A DNA stretch of 64,000 nucleotides, from contig CADDXC010000001.1 of NCBI GenBank assembly GCA_902809985.1, positions 1-64,000 on the forward strand. The letters are read 5' to 3'. Each line of letters opens with the position of its first letter. Positions within the stretch are counted from its first letter, which is position 1. Positions 1 to 7,838 of this stretch are shown here, piece after piece. A model generated the notes under the pieces. The model saw only the letters and a program-made list of their open reading frames with translations, was not told the DNA's origin and searched no databases. The position numbers were made by a program, and so were the translations under genes. The stretch is from Clostridiaceae bacterium BL-3. GTDB taxonomy: Bacteria; Bacillota; Clostridia; Clostridiales; Clostridiaceae.

Positions 1-1197
1 GAAGCCTATGGAGACAAGCAGGGTTTTATGGTATCCTGGTTGAATTGGACGGCAAAGATATTCTGGTATACTTCTTTTTTAACATTTTTAATGGTAAACG
101 TATCCTATGCAATAGGACAACCTGCTCTGGCAGAAAATAAAATATTTGTAATGGCAGCGTCCCTGGTTATTTTCTGGATCTTATCGGTAATAAGTACAAA
201 AGGTATGGCTTTTGGAAAGATATTTACGAATATTGGAGCACTGGGGTCAACTGTTCCTACAATACTGTTGATTGCCATGGCATTCATATCTGTTCTTATA
301 TTTGGACATAAACCTGCATCTGTTTACACAGTTCAGACAATTATGCCCAAAATGGACGTGAATTCATTTGCTGCTATTTCTTCTGTGATGTTTGCTCTTG
401 CTGGTGCTGAAACTACAGCTAATTTTGTGACGGAAATGGATAATCCAAAGAAAAATTTCCCCAAAGCTATACTGATTGCTGCGGCTTTTGTGGCAGGCCT
501 TTATGTCCTGGGTTCAATTGCAATAACCCTTGTTCTTCCTACAGATAAGATAACTGCTTCACAGGGCGTACTTGTAGCACTTTCACAGGTTGCAGCCAAT
601 CTTGGAATTGGAAGCTGGTTCATAAAGCTCGTTGCACTTGGAATATCCCTTTCAATTCTCGGGTCCATAATACTCTATATTGCTTCACCAATAAAGATGC
701 TTTTCGGAAGCGTCAATAAGGGAATATTTTCTAAATCATTTACTGAAGTCAATGAACACAACATACCCACAAAGGCGGTTTATTTGCAGGCAGCCATAGT
801 GACAGTGATATTGCTTGCTACATCTCTGCTGCCTTCAGTCGATACTATATATAACGTACTTGTCACTATGACTGCACTCACTGCGTTATTTCCCTATGTA
901 CTGCTGCTTACTTCATATATTAGACTCAGGAAAACAAGGCCTAATGAAGAAAGACCTTATGAAATCTCAAAGAAAAACAGCAGAGCAGTCAATATAGCGT
1001 ATGTAGTTCTAGTAGTGGTATCATTGGGTATTGTCCTATCGGCGACACCGGTTATGCCGAGCCTGAAGGAAAATATAATATATGAAGTTGAAATGATAGG
1101 CGGAGCGCTGATTGTAATATTTAGCGGGATTGCCATCTGGAATAACTTTGTAAAAAGGACTGGATTTAAACAGGATAAAGACAAATTAATATTATAA
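1..1197 (+). CDS. APC-family amino acid permease, 5' end cut by window
   Basis: The reading frame is open from base 1, so the N-terminus lies outside the window; the internal ATG at 28 is not the true start. About 398 residues remain. They contain roughly nine or ten hydrophobic helices and the run GAETTANFVTEMDNPKKNFP, typical of APC-superfamily amino-acid transporters of the glutamate:GABA-antiporter/YjeM group (family knowledge). It is an inner-membrane carrier; the substrate cannot be read from the sequence. The C-terminal tail after the last helix is short and basic. An M24 peptidase follows about 20 bp downstream in the same direction, suggesting a shared transcript for peptide or amino-acid use. 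Confidence 0.85.
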   Translation, partial: EAYGDKQGFMVSWLNWTAKIFWYTSFLTFLMVNVSYAIGQPALAENKIFVMAASLVIFWILSVISTKGMAFGKIFTNIGALGSTVPTILLIAMAFISVLIFGHKPASVYTVQTIMPKMDVNSFAAISSVMFALAGAETTANFVTEMDNPKKNFPKAILIAAAFVAGLYVLGSIAITLVLPTDKITASQGVLVALSQVAANLGIGSWFIKLVALGISLSILGSIILYIASPIKMLFGSVNKGIFSKSFTEVNEHNIPTKAVYLQAAIVTVILLATSLLPSVDTIYNVLVTMTALTALFPYVLLLTSYIRLRKTRPNEERPYEISKKNSRAVNIAYVVLVVVSLGIVLSATPVMPSLKENIIYEVEMIGGALIVIFSGIAIWNNFVKRTGFKQDKDKLIL

Positions 1198-1220
1198 AAT
1201 AAAAAGACGGAGGGATTTTG

Positions 1221-2321
1221 ATGTTATTGTATAAAAAAATTGATAGATTGACGGAGCTTATGAAAAATGGAGGGATTGATGTACTTATAGTAGGACCTTC
1301 TGCTGACCTGGAATATCTTACTGGACTTCACCCGTTGATGGATGAAAGATTCAAAGCATTATTCGTGTTTAGTGATAAGAGACACTTTTATATAGCACCT
1401 GAACTGTACTATGAAGAGACAAGAGAAGCGCTGGGAGAGGATATGGACATATTTAAATGGAGTGATGGAAAAGGCTTTATTCCAGCTATTTTAAAGGCAA
1501 ATAAAAAATATGGTCTGGAAGGTAAAAAAATAGGAATAAACGACGGAATACGGGCGGTAGATATGATTGATGTCTCCAATGAGATCGATGTGAAGTTTAT
1601 AAATGGAGTTAGCATAATGGAAAACTTGAAGATAATAAAAGATGAAGAAGAAAAAAATAATTTGAGAAAAGCTGCCAATATTGCAGATAAAGCTTTTGAA
1701 AATGTCCTAAAATTCGTAAAGCCTGGAATAACTGAAGGTGATATTAAAGATAAACTTGAGGAATTAATGGCAGAGTATGGAGGTGAAGGACTGGCATTTC
1801 AAACTATTATAGCATCAGGGCCAAATAGCGCCAGACCGCATTATAATGATTATGACAGGGTTATCCAGGACAGAGATGTAATCATAATGGATTTTGGATG
1901 CAGATATCATGGATATTGCTCTGACGAATCCAGAACCGTATTTGTAGGAGAACCTACGGAAGAGCAGAAAAAAATCTACAGTATTGTCTTAGAAGCTAAT
2001 GAAAAGGGTGAAAATGTTGTAAAGGAAGGTATCAAAGCAGGAGATGTAGATCGTGCTTCTAGAGACATTATAAAAGATGCCGGATATGGAGAATATTTTA
2101 TAAACAGAACGGGGCATGGTATTGGAACTGCTGATCATGAAGCACCATATATAAGTGAAGGGAATAAGCAGGTACTCAAAAATGGGATGGCATTTAGTGT
2201 AGAGCCTGGTATATACATTGCCGGGAAGTTTGGTATGAGAGTAGAGGATATTGTATTATTAAATGAAGGAAAAGGTGAGATATTAAATAAAGTTACAAAA
2301 GATATGATTATAATCAGATAG
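1221..2321 (+). CDS. M24-family Xaa-Pro peptidase (aminopeptidase P/prolidase type)
   Basis: Cytosolic metallopeptidase that would release residues next to proline. It has an N-terminal creatinase-like domain (about 1-130) and a C-terminal pita-bread domain. All five metal ligands are visible (numbered from the TTG at 1218): D225 in IIMDFG, D236 in SDESRT, H300 in GHGIG, E329 in VEPG and E343 in RVEDIV. Length (about 366 aa) fits the family. The frame also allows TTG at 1218, but CGGAGGGA at 1207-1214 lies only 3 nt from it and 6 nt from the ATG at 1221, so ATG is preferred. Downstream of an amino-acid permease, it probably serves proline-peptide utilisation. Confidence 0.88.
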   Translation: MLLYKKIDRLTELMKNGGIDVLIVGPSADLEYLTGLHPLMDERFKALFVFSDKRHFYIAPELYYEETREALGEDMDIFKWSDGKGFIPAILKANKKYGLEGKKIGINDGIRAVDMIDVSNEIDVKFINGVSIMENLKIIKDEEEKNNLRKAANIADKAFENVLKFVKPGITEGDIKDKLEELMAEYGGEGLAFQTIIASGPNSARPHYNDYDRVIQDRDVIIMDFGCRYHGYCSDESRTVFVGEPTEEQKKIYSIVLEANEKGENVVKEGIKAGDVDRASRDIIKDAGYGEYFINRTGHGIGTADHEAPYISEGNKQVLKNGMAFSVEPGIYIAGKFGMRVEDIVLLNEGKGEILNKVTKDMIIIR

Positions 2322-2345
2322 AACCGCCAGTTCATTACACTGTGA

Positions 2346-2390
2346 GCCCGCCTTAGTCCCGCAACTAAATATTGCGGTGGCTTGACGGGC
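2346..2390. other. GC-rich nested inverted repeat between convergent genes
   Basis: An outer stem GCCCG (2346-2350) / CGGGC (2386-2390) encloses an inner stem CCGCAA (2359-2364) / TTGCGG (2372-2377). It is unusually GC-rich for this AT-rich chromosome and lies between the ends of the peptidase and TerC genes. There is no T-run after it, so it is not a standard terminator. Function unknown. Confidence 0.4.
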
Positions 2391-2409
2391 CTGTTATGGA
2401 TTGTAAATT

Positions 2410-3270
2410 CTATTCTACAGTGTTTTTAGAAATTCTAGAACAGAGGGTTTTTCTTTTTTTATTTAAGATGAAAGAAATTAAAATGCTGATAATCATAATT
2501 GAGAATATAATTGCTAGGGATACTGCAACTGAAACATTTATGTGGAAAAATGTAATGGAGAGTTTGATTCCCGTAAATATCAATATACATGCAACTCCGT
2601 ATTTTACATAGGCAAAGTTTTGATGGAGTTTTTCAAGTAAAAAGTACATATTTCTAAGTCCCAATATGGCAAAGATATTAGAAGTATACACTATAAAAGG
2701 ATCGGTAGTTATGGAAAATACGGCGGGAATTGAATCTATGGCAAAAATTATATCTGAAGACTCTATCAATATGAGTATTGCAAACAATGGAGTTGCATAA
2801 AGCATTTTGTTTTTTTTGACGAAGAATTTTTCACCTTCTAGTTCTTTAGAAACAGGAACTATTTTATTTACAAGCCTGATTATCTTACTGTCGTTGAAGT
2901 TGTTTGATTTTTCCTTTTTTATAATCATTTTTATGCCGCTTATTATGAGAATAAGGCCGAATATATAGAGCATCCAGTGAAACTTATTGACAATGGTCAC
3001 ACCTAAAACTACAAATATCAATCTCAATAGTACTGCACCAAAAATTCCGTAAGTCAGCACTCTTCTCTGATATTGGGGTTTTATAGAAAAACTTTCAAAT
3101 ATAAGCAGAAATAAGAAAAGATTGTCTAGGCTAAGACTTTGTTCGATTACATATCCTCCTAGAAAAGATAGGGCTTTTTCCTGTCCCATGAAGATATAAA
3201 TTCCGATATTGAAGAGCAAAGCTGATCCTACCCAGAAGCAAAGATGGAGTAGTGATTTTTTTGTAGACAT
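2410..3270 (-). CDS. TerC-family integral membrane protein (probable metal exporter)
   Basis: Multi-pass membrane protein with about eight or nine helices. It carries the TerC hallmarks: EQSLSLDNLFLFLLIFE near the N-terminus and IESSDIIFAIDSIPAVFSIT in the middle, whose acidic residues within the membrane are thought to bind metal. TerC/Alx relatives export Mn2+ or help metallate secreted enzymes (family knowledge). The frame extends to 3309, but an AAGGAGGT ribosome site sits just before the ATG at 3268-3270, giving MSTKK and 286 aa. The leader contains a riboswitch-like structure with a terminator, so control by Mn2+ is likely. Confidence 0.87.
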   Translation of the reverse strand: MSTKKSLLHLCFWVGSALLFNIGIYIFMGQEKALSFLGGYVIEQSLSLDNLFLFLLIFESFSIKPQYQRRVLTYGIFGAVLLRLIFVVLGVTIVNKFHWMLYIFGLILIISGIKMIIKKEKSNNFNDSKIIRLVNKIVPVSKELEGEKFFVKKNKMLYATPLFAILILIESSDIIFAIDSIPAVFSITTDPFIVYTSNIFAILGLRNMYFLLEKLHQNFAYVKYGVACILIFTGIKLSITFFHINVSVAVSLAIIFSIMIISILISFILNKKRKTLCSRISKNTVE

Positions 3271-3324
3271 AAATTTACCTCCTTGTAATTTAATAATTGA
3301 TATCTGCACTTTGAAGCAAAAATA

Positions 3325-3453
3325 AAGACTCCTAACATAATTCGTATTTAAAATAGAATTATGTTAAAAGTCTTATTACCCTTAGGTTTATAAAGCCAGA
3401 TTTAAAAATAAATCGAAATGTTGACTTTATAATTTAAATTACTCCCTTTTAAC
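3325..3453 (-). promoter_or_regulatory. Probable yybP-ykoY manganese riboswitch with terminator, upstream of terC
   Basis: On the minus strand, GTTAAAAG (3453-3446) pairs exactly with CTTTTAAC (3370-3363), closing a P1 helix. Just inside are AAGGGAGTAA and GTCAACAT, matching conserved segments of the yybP-ykoY family. The 3' P1 strand is also part of the 5' arm of an 18-bp hairpin (AAGACTTTTAACATAATT at 3374-3357 against 3342-3325, two mismatches) followed by TTTATTTTT. This is a mutually exclusive P1/terminator arrangement: ligand binding would hold P1 and let transcription into terC proceed. Family assignment is from memory of the consensus; the pairing is seen directly. Confidence 0.72.
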
Positions 3454-3559
3454 TACAAATATATAATTGTTGGAGCTTATGTTTATATAATAATATAGAT
3501 TTTGAATATTATCAAGTTAATAATATAATATTAATAAAAGAACTTTTGAAGGTGGGAGT

Positions 3560-4762
3560 ATGAAGAAGGTAATTTTTCTTGTAGATATGAATGCTTTTTT
3601 TATAAGCTGTGAAACAATAAGGCATCCTGAAATTATTGATAAACCTGCGGCAGTAGCAGGAGATCCCAAAGATAGGAGAGGGATTATTTTGACTGCAAAT
3701 TATAGGGCCCGAAAATTTGGAGTTAAAACCACCATGGTTTTAGGTGAAGCATTAAAGCTTTGCCCCGATTTAATTCTCATTCCTCCTGACAGGGATTTCT
3801 ATGCACAAAAATCCAGACAGATTATGGATATACTTTCCTCATATACACCTATTATTGAACAGAACAGTATTGATGAAGCATGGCTTGATATGACGGGCTG
3901 TGATAGAATATTTGGAAGACCTTTGAGATCAGCAGAACTTATCAGCCGCCATATTGACAGCGAACTGGGATTGGGATGCTCCATAGGTATATCAGAAAAT
4001 AAATTTCTTTCAAAAATGGCTTCTGAAATGAAAAAACCTCTTGGAATTACAGAACTTTGGAGGAAGGATATTAAATCAAAGCTGTGGCCTCTTGACATTC
4101 AATCCATGTATGGAGTCGGGAAAAAAACTTCCCGAAAATTACAGTATATGGGAATTAAAACTATTGGAGATCTGGCGCTTTTTAACCGGGAATATCTTAT
4201 AAAAAAGTTTGGAAGGGTTGGAGGAAAAATTCATGAATTTGCCAATGGCATTGACGATTCGAACTTAAAACGACGGATGAAAAACGATGTAAAATCCATT
4301 GGAAAATCCATTACAGTATCTCATGATGTTTTCAATATGGAAGAAGCCAAGGTTATTTTAATGAAGCTTTCTGATGAAATAGCAATGACTGCTAGAAAAT
4401 ATGGCAAAAAGGGCCGTATAGTGCAGATAAGTATTAAATATTCAAATTTTAAATCCATTACCAGGCAAGAACCTGTTGTTCCAACATGCTTGTCCAAAGA
4501 TATTTATTCGGCGGGGATTGATCTGCTTGAAAAAAGCTGGAATATGCAACTGCCGATACGTCTGCTTGGAATAAGTATAAGCGGATTTCAGGAGGACTGT
4601 AAAATGAGGCAGATATCCATGTTTGACATGATGAAAAGTGATTTCGGAAAAGATAATTTGGATAGGGAACAGAAAATAGAAAATGTTATTGATTCTATAC
4701 GTCAAAAATATGGATCCTCCATAATAAACAGGGCAGCATTGATAAAAAATATGGAAAAATAA
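3560..4762 (+). CDS. dinB: Y-family DNA polymerase (Pol IV/DinB-like)
   Basis: Translesion DNA polymerase of 400 aa. The catalytic acidic residues are in place: D9 (VDMNAFF) and D105-E106 within NSIDEAWLD. The little-finger domain follows after about residue 240. Near the C-terminus, RQISMFD fits the sliding-clamp binding motif (QxSxF), so it probably works with the beta clamp. GGTGGGAG lies before the ATG. Upstream is the divergent terC leader; downstream is hsp20. In clostridia there are often two Y-family enzymes (DinB-like and UmuC-like), and I cannot separate them here. No LexA box was recognised in the short upstream region. Confidence 0.88.
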   Translation: MKKVIFLVDMNAFFISCETIRHPEIIDKPAAVAGDPKDRRGIILTANYRARKFGVKTTMVLGEALKLCPDLILIPPDRDFYAQKSRQIMDILSSYTPIIEQNSIDEAWLDMTGCDRIFGRPLRSAELISRHIDSELGLGCSIGISENKFLSKMASEMKKPLGITELWRKDIKSKLWPLDIQSMYGVGKKTSRKLQYMGIKTIGDLALFNREYLIKKFGRVGGKIHEFANGIDDSNLKRRMKNDVKSIGKSITVSHDVFNMEEAKVILMKLSDEIAMTARKYGKKGRIVQISIKYSNFKSITRQEPVVPTCLSKDIYSAGIDLLEKSWNMQLPIRLLGISISGFQEDCKMRQISMFDMMKSDFGKDNLDREQKIENVIDSIRQKYGSSIINRAALIKNMEK

Positions 4763-4902
4763 AGATTTTATATATTTTTTATACTATGGCATAAAAATGA
4801 TGAAAATTCTAGATATATAGGTAAAAATTTTTTTATTATTAAATTATATAGTATTATCTCAAAATAGCTTCTTTTTGCTATACAAATCTAAATGTTTTAG
4901 AC

Positions 4903-4919
4903 TTTGACTTTCTTTGACC
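4903..4919 (+). promoter_or_regulatory. CtsR-like operator upstream of hsp20
   Basis: Two direct heptads, TTTGACT (4903-4909) and TTTGACC (4913-4919), separated by 3 nt. This is the reverse complement of the CtsR consensus (GGTCAAA-N3-GGTCAAA type). The heptads contain TTGAC -35-like hexamers, and TATAAT occurs at 4930-4935, so a bound repressor would overlap the promoter. CtsR is the class III heat-shock repressor of Firmicutes. Confidence 0.7.
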
Positions 4920-4947
4920 TTAGTTGTATTATAATAACTGTAATAAG

Positions 4948-4970
4948 GATTACCTCTATGAAAGGTAATC
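4948..4970 (+). promoter_or_regulatory. 8-bp inverted repeat in the hsp20 leader
   Basis: GATTACCT (4948-4955) and AGGTAATC (4963-4970) are perfect inverted arms with a 7-nt loop, located between the probable promoter and the ribosome binding site of hsp20. It could be a second operator or an mRNA hairpin in the leader. There is no T-run, so termination is unlikely. Confidence 0.45.
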
Positions 4971-5008
4971 ATAACAACATAATAATAATTTATGAGGAGG
5001 TATGTGTT

Positions 5009-5455
5009 ATGTTTGATATGGTTCCATTTAGAAGGAATAATTCTTTGGCGAGAGGTGATATATTCGATAATTTTGTGAATTCATTTTTCAATGATGACTT
5101 TTTTGCACCGGTTAATGTAAATGGATTTGGAAAGGGATTTAGAGTAGACCTTAAAGAAGATGACGATAAGTATATAGTTGAAGCTGATCTTCCAGGCATT
5201 AATAAAGATGCAATAGATGTCGATTATAACAATAATTATTTAACTATATCTGCAAAGAGAGAAGATTCGAAAGAAGATAAAAATGAAAACTTTATAAGAC
5301 AAGAGAGAAGTTATGGAGAGCTTAAAAGAAGTTTTTATGTTGATAATGTAGATGAAAATGCTATAAGTGCTTCTTTCAAGGATGGAGTTTTGACAGTAAA
5401 TTTGCCAAAAACTGAAAAAGGCAGAAATAATGTTAAAAAGATAGATATTAAGTAG
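5009..5455 (+). CDS. hsp20: Small heat shock protein, Hsp20/alpha-crystallin family
   Basis: Cytosolic ATP-independent chaperone of 148 aa that holds unfolding proteins. It contains an alpha-crystallin domain with VDLKEDDDKYIVEADLPGI and the closing strand FKDGVLTVNLPK. A start at 5009 (MFDMVPF) is chosen because TGAGGAGG ends at 5000; the open frame runs further up to 4904 but has no ribosome site there and would translate across the CtsR operator. The N-terminal arm and short charged C-terminal tail are normal for the family. A hairpin with a T-run follows the stop. Confidence 0.93.
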   Translation: MFDMVPFRRNNSLARGDIFDNFVNSFFNDDFFAPVNVNGFGKGFRVDLKEDDDKYIVEADLPGINKDAIDVDYNNNYLTISAKREDSKEDKNENFIRQERSYGELKRSFYVDNVDENAISASFKDGVLTVNLPKTEKGRNNVKKIDIK

Positions 5456-5471
5456 TTTTTAATCAAAGATG

Positions 5472-5505
5472 GGTACTACTGTGGGGGTAGTACCTTCTTT
5501 TTATT
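5472..5505 (+). terminator. Rho-independent terminator after hsp20
   Basis: GGTACTAC (5472-5479) pairs with GTAGTACC (5487-5494), followed by TTCTTTTTATTTT. It also lies at the end of the leftward B3/4 gene. Confidence 0.8.
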
Positions 5506-6253
5506 TTATCACATGGGTATATAGGATTTCGCCTTCTGCGTATTTTATCAAAAGGTCTTTAGAATAGCTCATATATTTTTCTAAATTTTTGTCTCCGTTG
5601 AAAGAAACTATGTTCATTAGAAGCTTTCTAGTACCTTCTGTTATCATAGCCCTTGTGGAATCAGAAGTAGTGCTTCCAAACTTACCTCTGCTGTCCTCAA
5701 ACACAGGCATGTTCGACAGATTTACCTGGCCTTTACCTATACCTCTGTAAGATTCTCCTTCCTTCCCCAGGGTAAAATAAATTTCCGTATCTATTTTATC
5801 CATATCGTAGGAACATACTGAATGAGAAGAGTATATGGAAATTAAATTGTTTATGTCTACTATGTTATTGACTTTATAAAGTCCGTTTCCCTTAACTATA
5901 CGGCGTGTCAGGGATTCAGAAGAAACTCTGTATCTGCTGGGATCTTTTCCAAATCCTTTATAGGCTTCTCTTGCAGCATGTATGTTGTCGATTTTTGAAA
6001 TCTCAGGCAGACTGTATAGAGCAGCTATTTTATTTGATAGGAGAGATATTTCTTCTGTTAGTGCAGGGTCTGATTCCTTTACCTTTACCGCTGCTTCTAT
6101 AGCACCGATGGCAATTTGAGAGCCAATTATGTCTTTTATACAATCTTGAATTTCTATGTTTATCATATTTATATTAAAGTGGCACCCCTTTTCTCTATAA
6201 AATGGTTTTATAGAATTATTATAACATATATTACTGGGAACCTGAATTTTCAC
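5501..6253 (-). CDS. B3/B4 tRNA-binding-domain protein, coupled to bioY
   Basis: Protein of 250 aa with the B3/4 domain otherwise found in the phenylalanyl-tRNA synthetase beta subunit (region with NIHAAREAYKGFGKDPSRYR and SSESLTRRIVKG, about 90-125). Stand-alone B3/4 proteins are common in Firmicutes and their job is not settled; editing of mischarged tRNA or amino-acid binding has been suggested. The GTG start follows the bioY stop codon by one base (TAA-T-GTG), so translation is probably coupled. An internal ATG (residue 30) is an alternative start without a well-placed ribosome site. The link to biotin uptake is unexplained. Confidence 0.8.
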   Translation of the reverse strand: MKIQVPSNICYNNSIKPFYREKGCHFNINMINIEIQDCIKDIIGSQIAIGAIEAAVKVKESDPALTEEISLLSNKIAALYSLPEISKIDNIHAAREAYKGFGKDPSRYRVSSESLTRRIVKGNGLYKVNNIVDINNLISIYSSHSVCSYDMDKIDTEIYFTLGKEGESYRGIGKGQVNLSNMPVFEDSRGKFGSTTSDSTRAMITEGTRKLLMNIVSFNGDKNLEKYMSYSKDLLIKYAEGEILYTHVIK

Positions 6254-6254
6254 A

Positions 6255-6806
6255 TTATAGTTTTATCAGTTTTGCCCTTAAGAGAGATCCTTTTATTTTA
6301 CATCCTGCTATATAGGCAACTACGACTTTTATTATATCAAGCGGAATAAAGGGAAGTACACAGAGGAATATTGCTTTTTGTATAGATATATTTGTTACAA
6401 AATGGAATTGAATTGTCCCAGCAGCATAACACATCACCAGGGTACCCATAAGCTCTGCTATGGAAAGTATATGATTTGAATCTTTTTCTGAAATTTTACC
6501 TATCAGATAGGCTATTATTGGATAACTTAACAAATAGCCTCCATTAGGACCAGCCAGAATTTGAAATCCGCCTGAAAAATTTGCAAAAACAGGTATTCCT
6601 ATTCCACCTAAAAGTAAATAGATAAGTTGGGACAATGCTCCAAGCCTGCCTCCTAAAATTATGGCTGATAAATATACTGCAAATACCTGCATGGTGATGG
6701 GAACAGGAGTAAAAGGCAGTGGTATTGAAATTTGGGCCAGTATAGCTGTTATGGCAGTAAAAATAGCTGCGGTGCTCATCTCTTTAATGGAAAATTTTAA
6801 ATTCAT
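6255..6806 (-). CDS. bioY: Biotin transporter BioY (ECF S component)
   Basis: Six-helix membrane protein of 183 aa. It carries BioY hallmarks: PLPFTPVPITMQVFAVYLS early and FQILAGPNGGYLLSYP in the middle, which form the biotin pocket. It would work with the shared ECF energising module, which is not in this window. GAGGAGATG precedes the ATG at 6804-6806. A BirA-like palindrome upstream indicates repression by biotin-loaded BirA. The gene shares a transcript with the downstream B3/4 gene. Confidence 0.93.
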   Translation of the reverse strand: MNLKFSIKEMSTAAIFTAITAILAQISIPLPFTPVPITMQVFAVYLSAIILGGRLGALSQLIYLLLGGIGIPVFANFSGGFQILAGPNGGYLLSYPIIAYLIGKISEKDSNHILSIAELMGTLVMCYAAGTIQFHFVTNISIQKAIFLCVLPFIPLDIIKVVVAYIAGCKIKGSLLRAKLIKL

Positions 6807-6828
6807 GGTTACATCTCCTCAAAGTTAA

Positions 6829-6860
6829 TTGTTAACATATAAAATAATAATGGTTAACAA
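6829..6860 (-). promoter_or_regulatory. BirA-like operator upstream of bioY
   Basis: TTGTTAAC (6829-6836) and GGTTAACAA (6852-6860) form an inverted repeat with a 15-bp spacer, the arrangement used by the biotin repressor BirA in Firmicutes. It lies just before the ribosome binding site of a biotin transporter gene, which agrees with the assignment. Confidence 0.78.
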
Positions 6861-6920
6861 TAACAGTATAGCTTCAATTCAAATCTTTGTCAATAAGATG
6901 TTCTATATATGAATATATAC

Positions 6921-6951
6921 AAAATAAGCACCTTGTATCAGTGCTTATTTT
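6921..6951 (-). terminator. Terminator downstream of map
   Basis: AAAATAAGCAC (6921-6931) pairs with GTGCTTATTTT (6941-6951) around a 9-nt loop; the T-rich arm gives the U-tract when read leftward after map. Confidence 0.7.
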
Positions 6952-6961
6952 ATGATTTCCA

Positions 6962-7717
6962 CTATATATTATCCTGATCTGTCAAGATCCTAGGGCCCTC
7001 GTCTGTTATGGCAATGGTGTGCTCGTATTGTGCGGACAGACTGCCGTCTGCAGTGCGTGCAGTCCAGTCATTACTGTCAACTGTAACCTCATAAGTGCCT
7101 GTATTTATCATTGGTTCTATGGTGATTACCATGCCATCTTTTAATTTAAGACCTCTTCCCGGTTTTCCGTAATGCGGCACAGCTACATCATCATGCATTA
7201 CTTTACCTATACCGTGACCTGTATAGTCTCTTACAACTGAATATCCAAGAGATTCTGCATAGGTCTGTATCTCATGGCCTATGTCGCCTATTCGGTTTCC
7301 GACTACTGCTTTATCAATGCCCTTGTAAAGGCATTCTTTTGTAACCTTCATGAGATCCCGGGCTTCTTTTGATATATTGCCCACTGCATAGGACCACGCG
7401 GAGTCTGCCAGCCAACCATTTAGGTTTACAACCATGTCGATGGTTACAATATCTCCCTCCTTTAAAGGCTTCTTATTTGGGAATCCATGACAAACTTCAT
7501 CATTTACAGAAGCACAGGTGGCATAGGGAAATCCCATATACCCCTTTTGTTCCGGACTAGCATGATGCTGCTCCAGATATTTTTCTACAAAGGAGTCTAT
7601 TTCCATGGTGGTTATGCCGGGTTTTATCATTTTTTTTATTTCCCTGTGGCAGGATGCAAGTATTTTACCTGCTGCTGCCATATAGCCTATTTCCTTTTTA
7701 GTTTTTATATATATCAC
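6962..7717 (-). CDS. map: Type I methionine aminopeptidase
   Basis: Cytosolic enzyme of 251 aa that removes the initiator methionine. All five dinuclear metal ligands are visible: D94 (VTIDMVV), D105 (LADSAWSY), H168 (YTGHGIG), E201 (TIEPMI) and E232 (YEHTIA). H77 (CHGFP) is the usual active-site histidine. There is no N-terminal extension, as in type Ia. It stands alone with its own terminator, not beside adk-secY, so it may be a second copy in this genome (inference). Upstream bases contain a weak GAGGCGAT ribosome site. Confidence 0.93.
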   Translation of the reverse strand: MIYIKTKKEIGYMAAAGKILASCHREIKKMIKPGITTMEIDSFVEKYLEQHHASPEQKGYMGFPYATCASVNDEVCHGFPNKKPLKEGDIVTIDMVVNLNGWLADSAWSYAVGNISKEARDLMKVTKECLYKGIDKAVVGNRIGDIGHEIQTYAESLGYSVVRDYTGHGIGKVMHDDVAVPHYGKPGRGLKLKDGMVITIEPMINTGTYEVTVDSNDWTARTADGSLSAQYEHTIAITDEGPRILTDQDNI

Positions 7718-7784
7718 AATTATCGCCTCTATTTTAAAAATTAATGCATAAGCACTTATTATTTTAACATATTATTTTATAAAA

Positions 7785-7815
7785 AAACTCTTATTGAGTT
7801 TCTTTTTTATAATTT
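7785..7815 (-). terminator. Terminator at the end of the three-gene leftward operon
   Basis: AAACTC (7795-7790 region) and GAGTTT flank a 5-nt loop, with A/T runs on both sides so it could act in either direction. It lies between the flavodoxin-like gene and map. Confidence 0.6.
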
Positions 7816-7838
7816 TGTATTATACCGTGGATGAAGAG

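Noticed and set aside
4904-5008. Longer N-terminus for the Hsp20 gene
   Set aside because: It would translate across the CtsR-like operator and the promoter and has no ribosome site; the start at 5009 has GAGGAGG.
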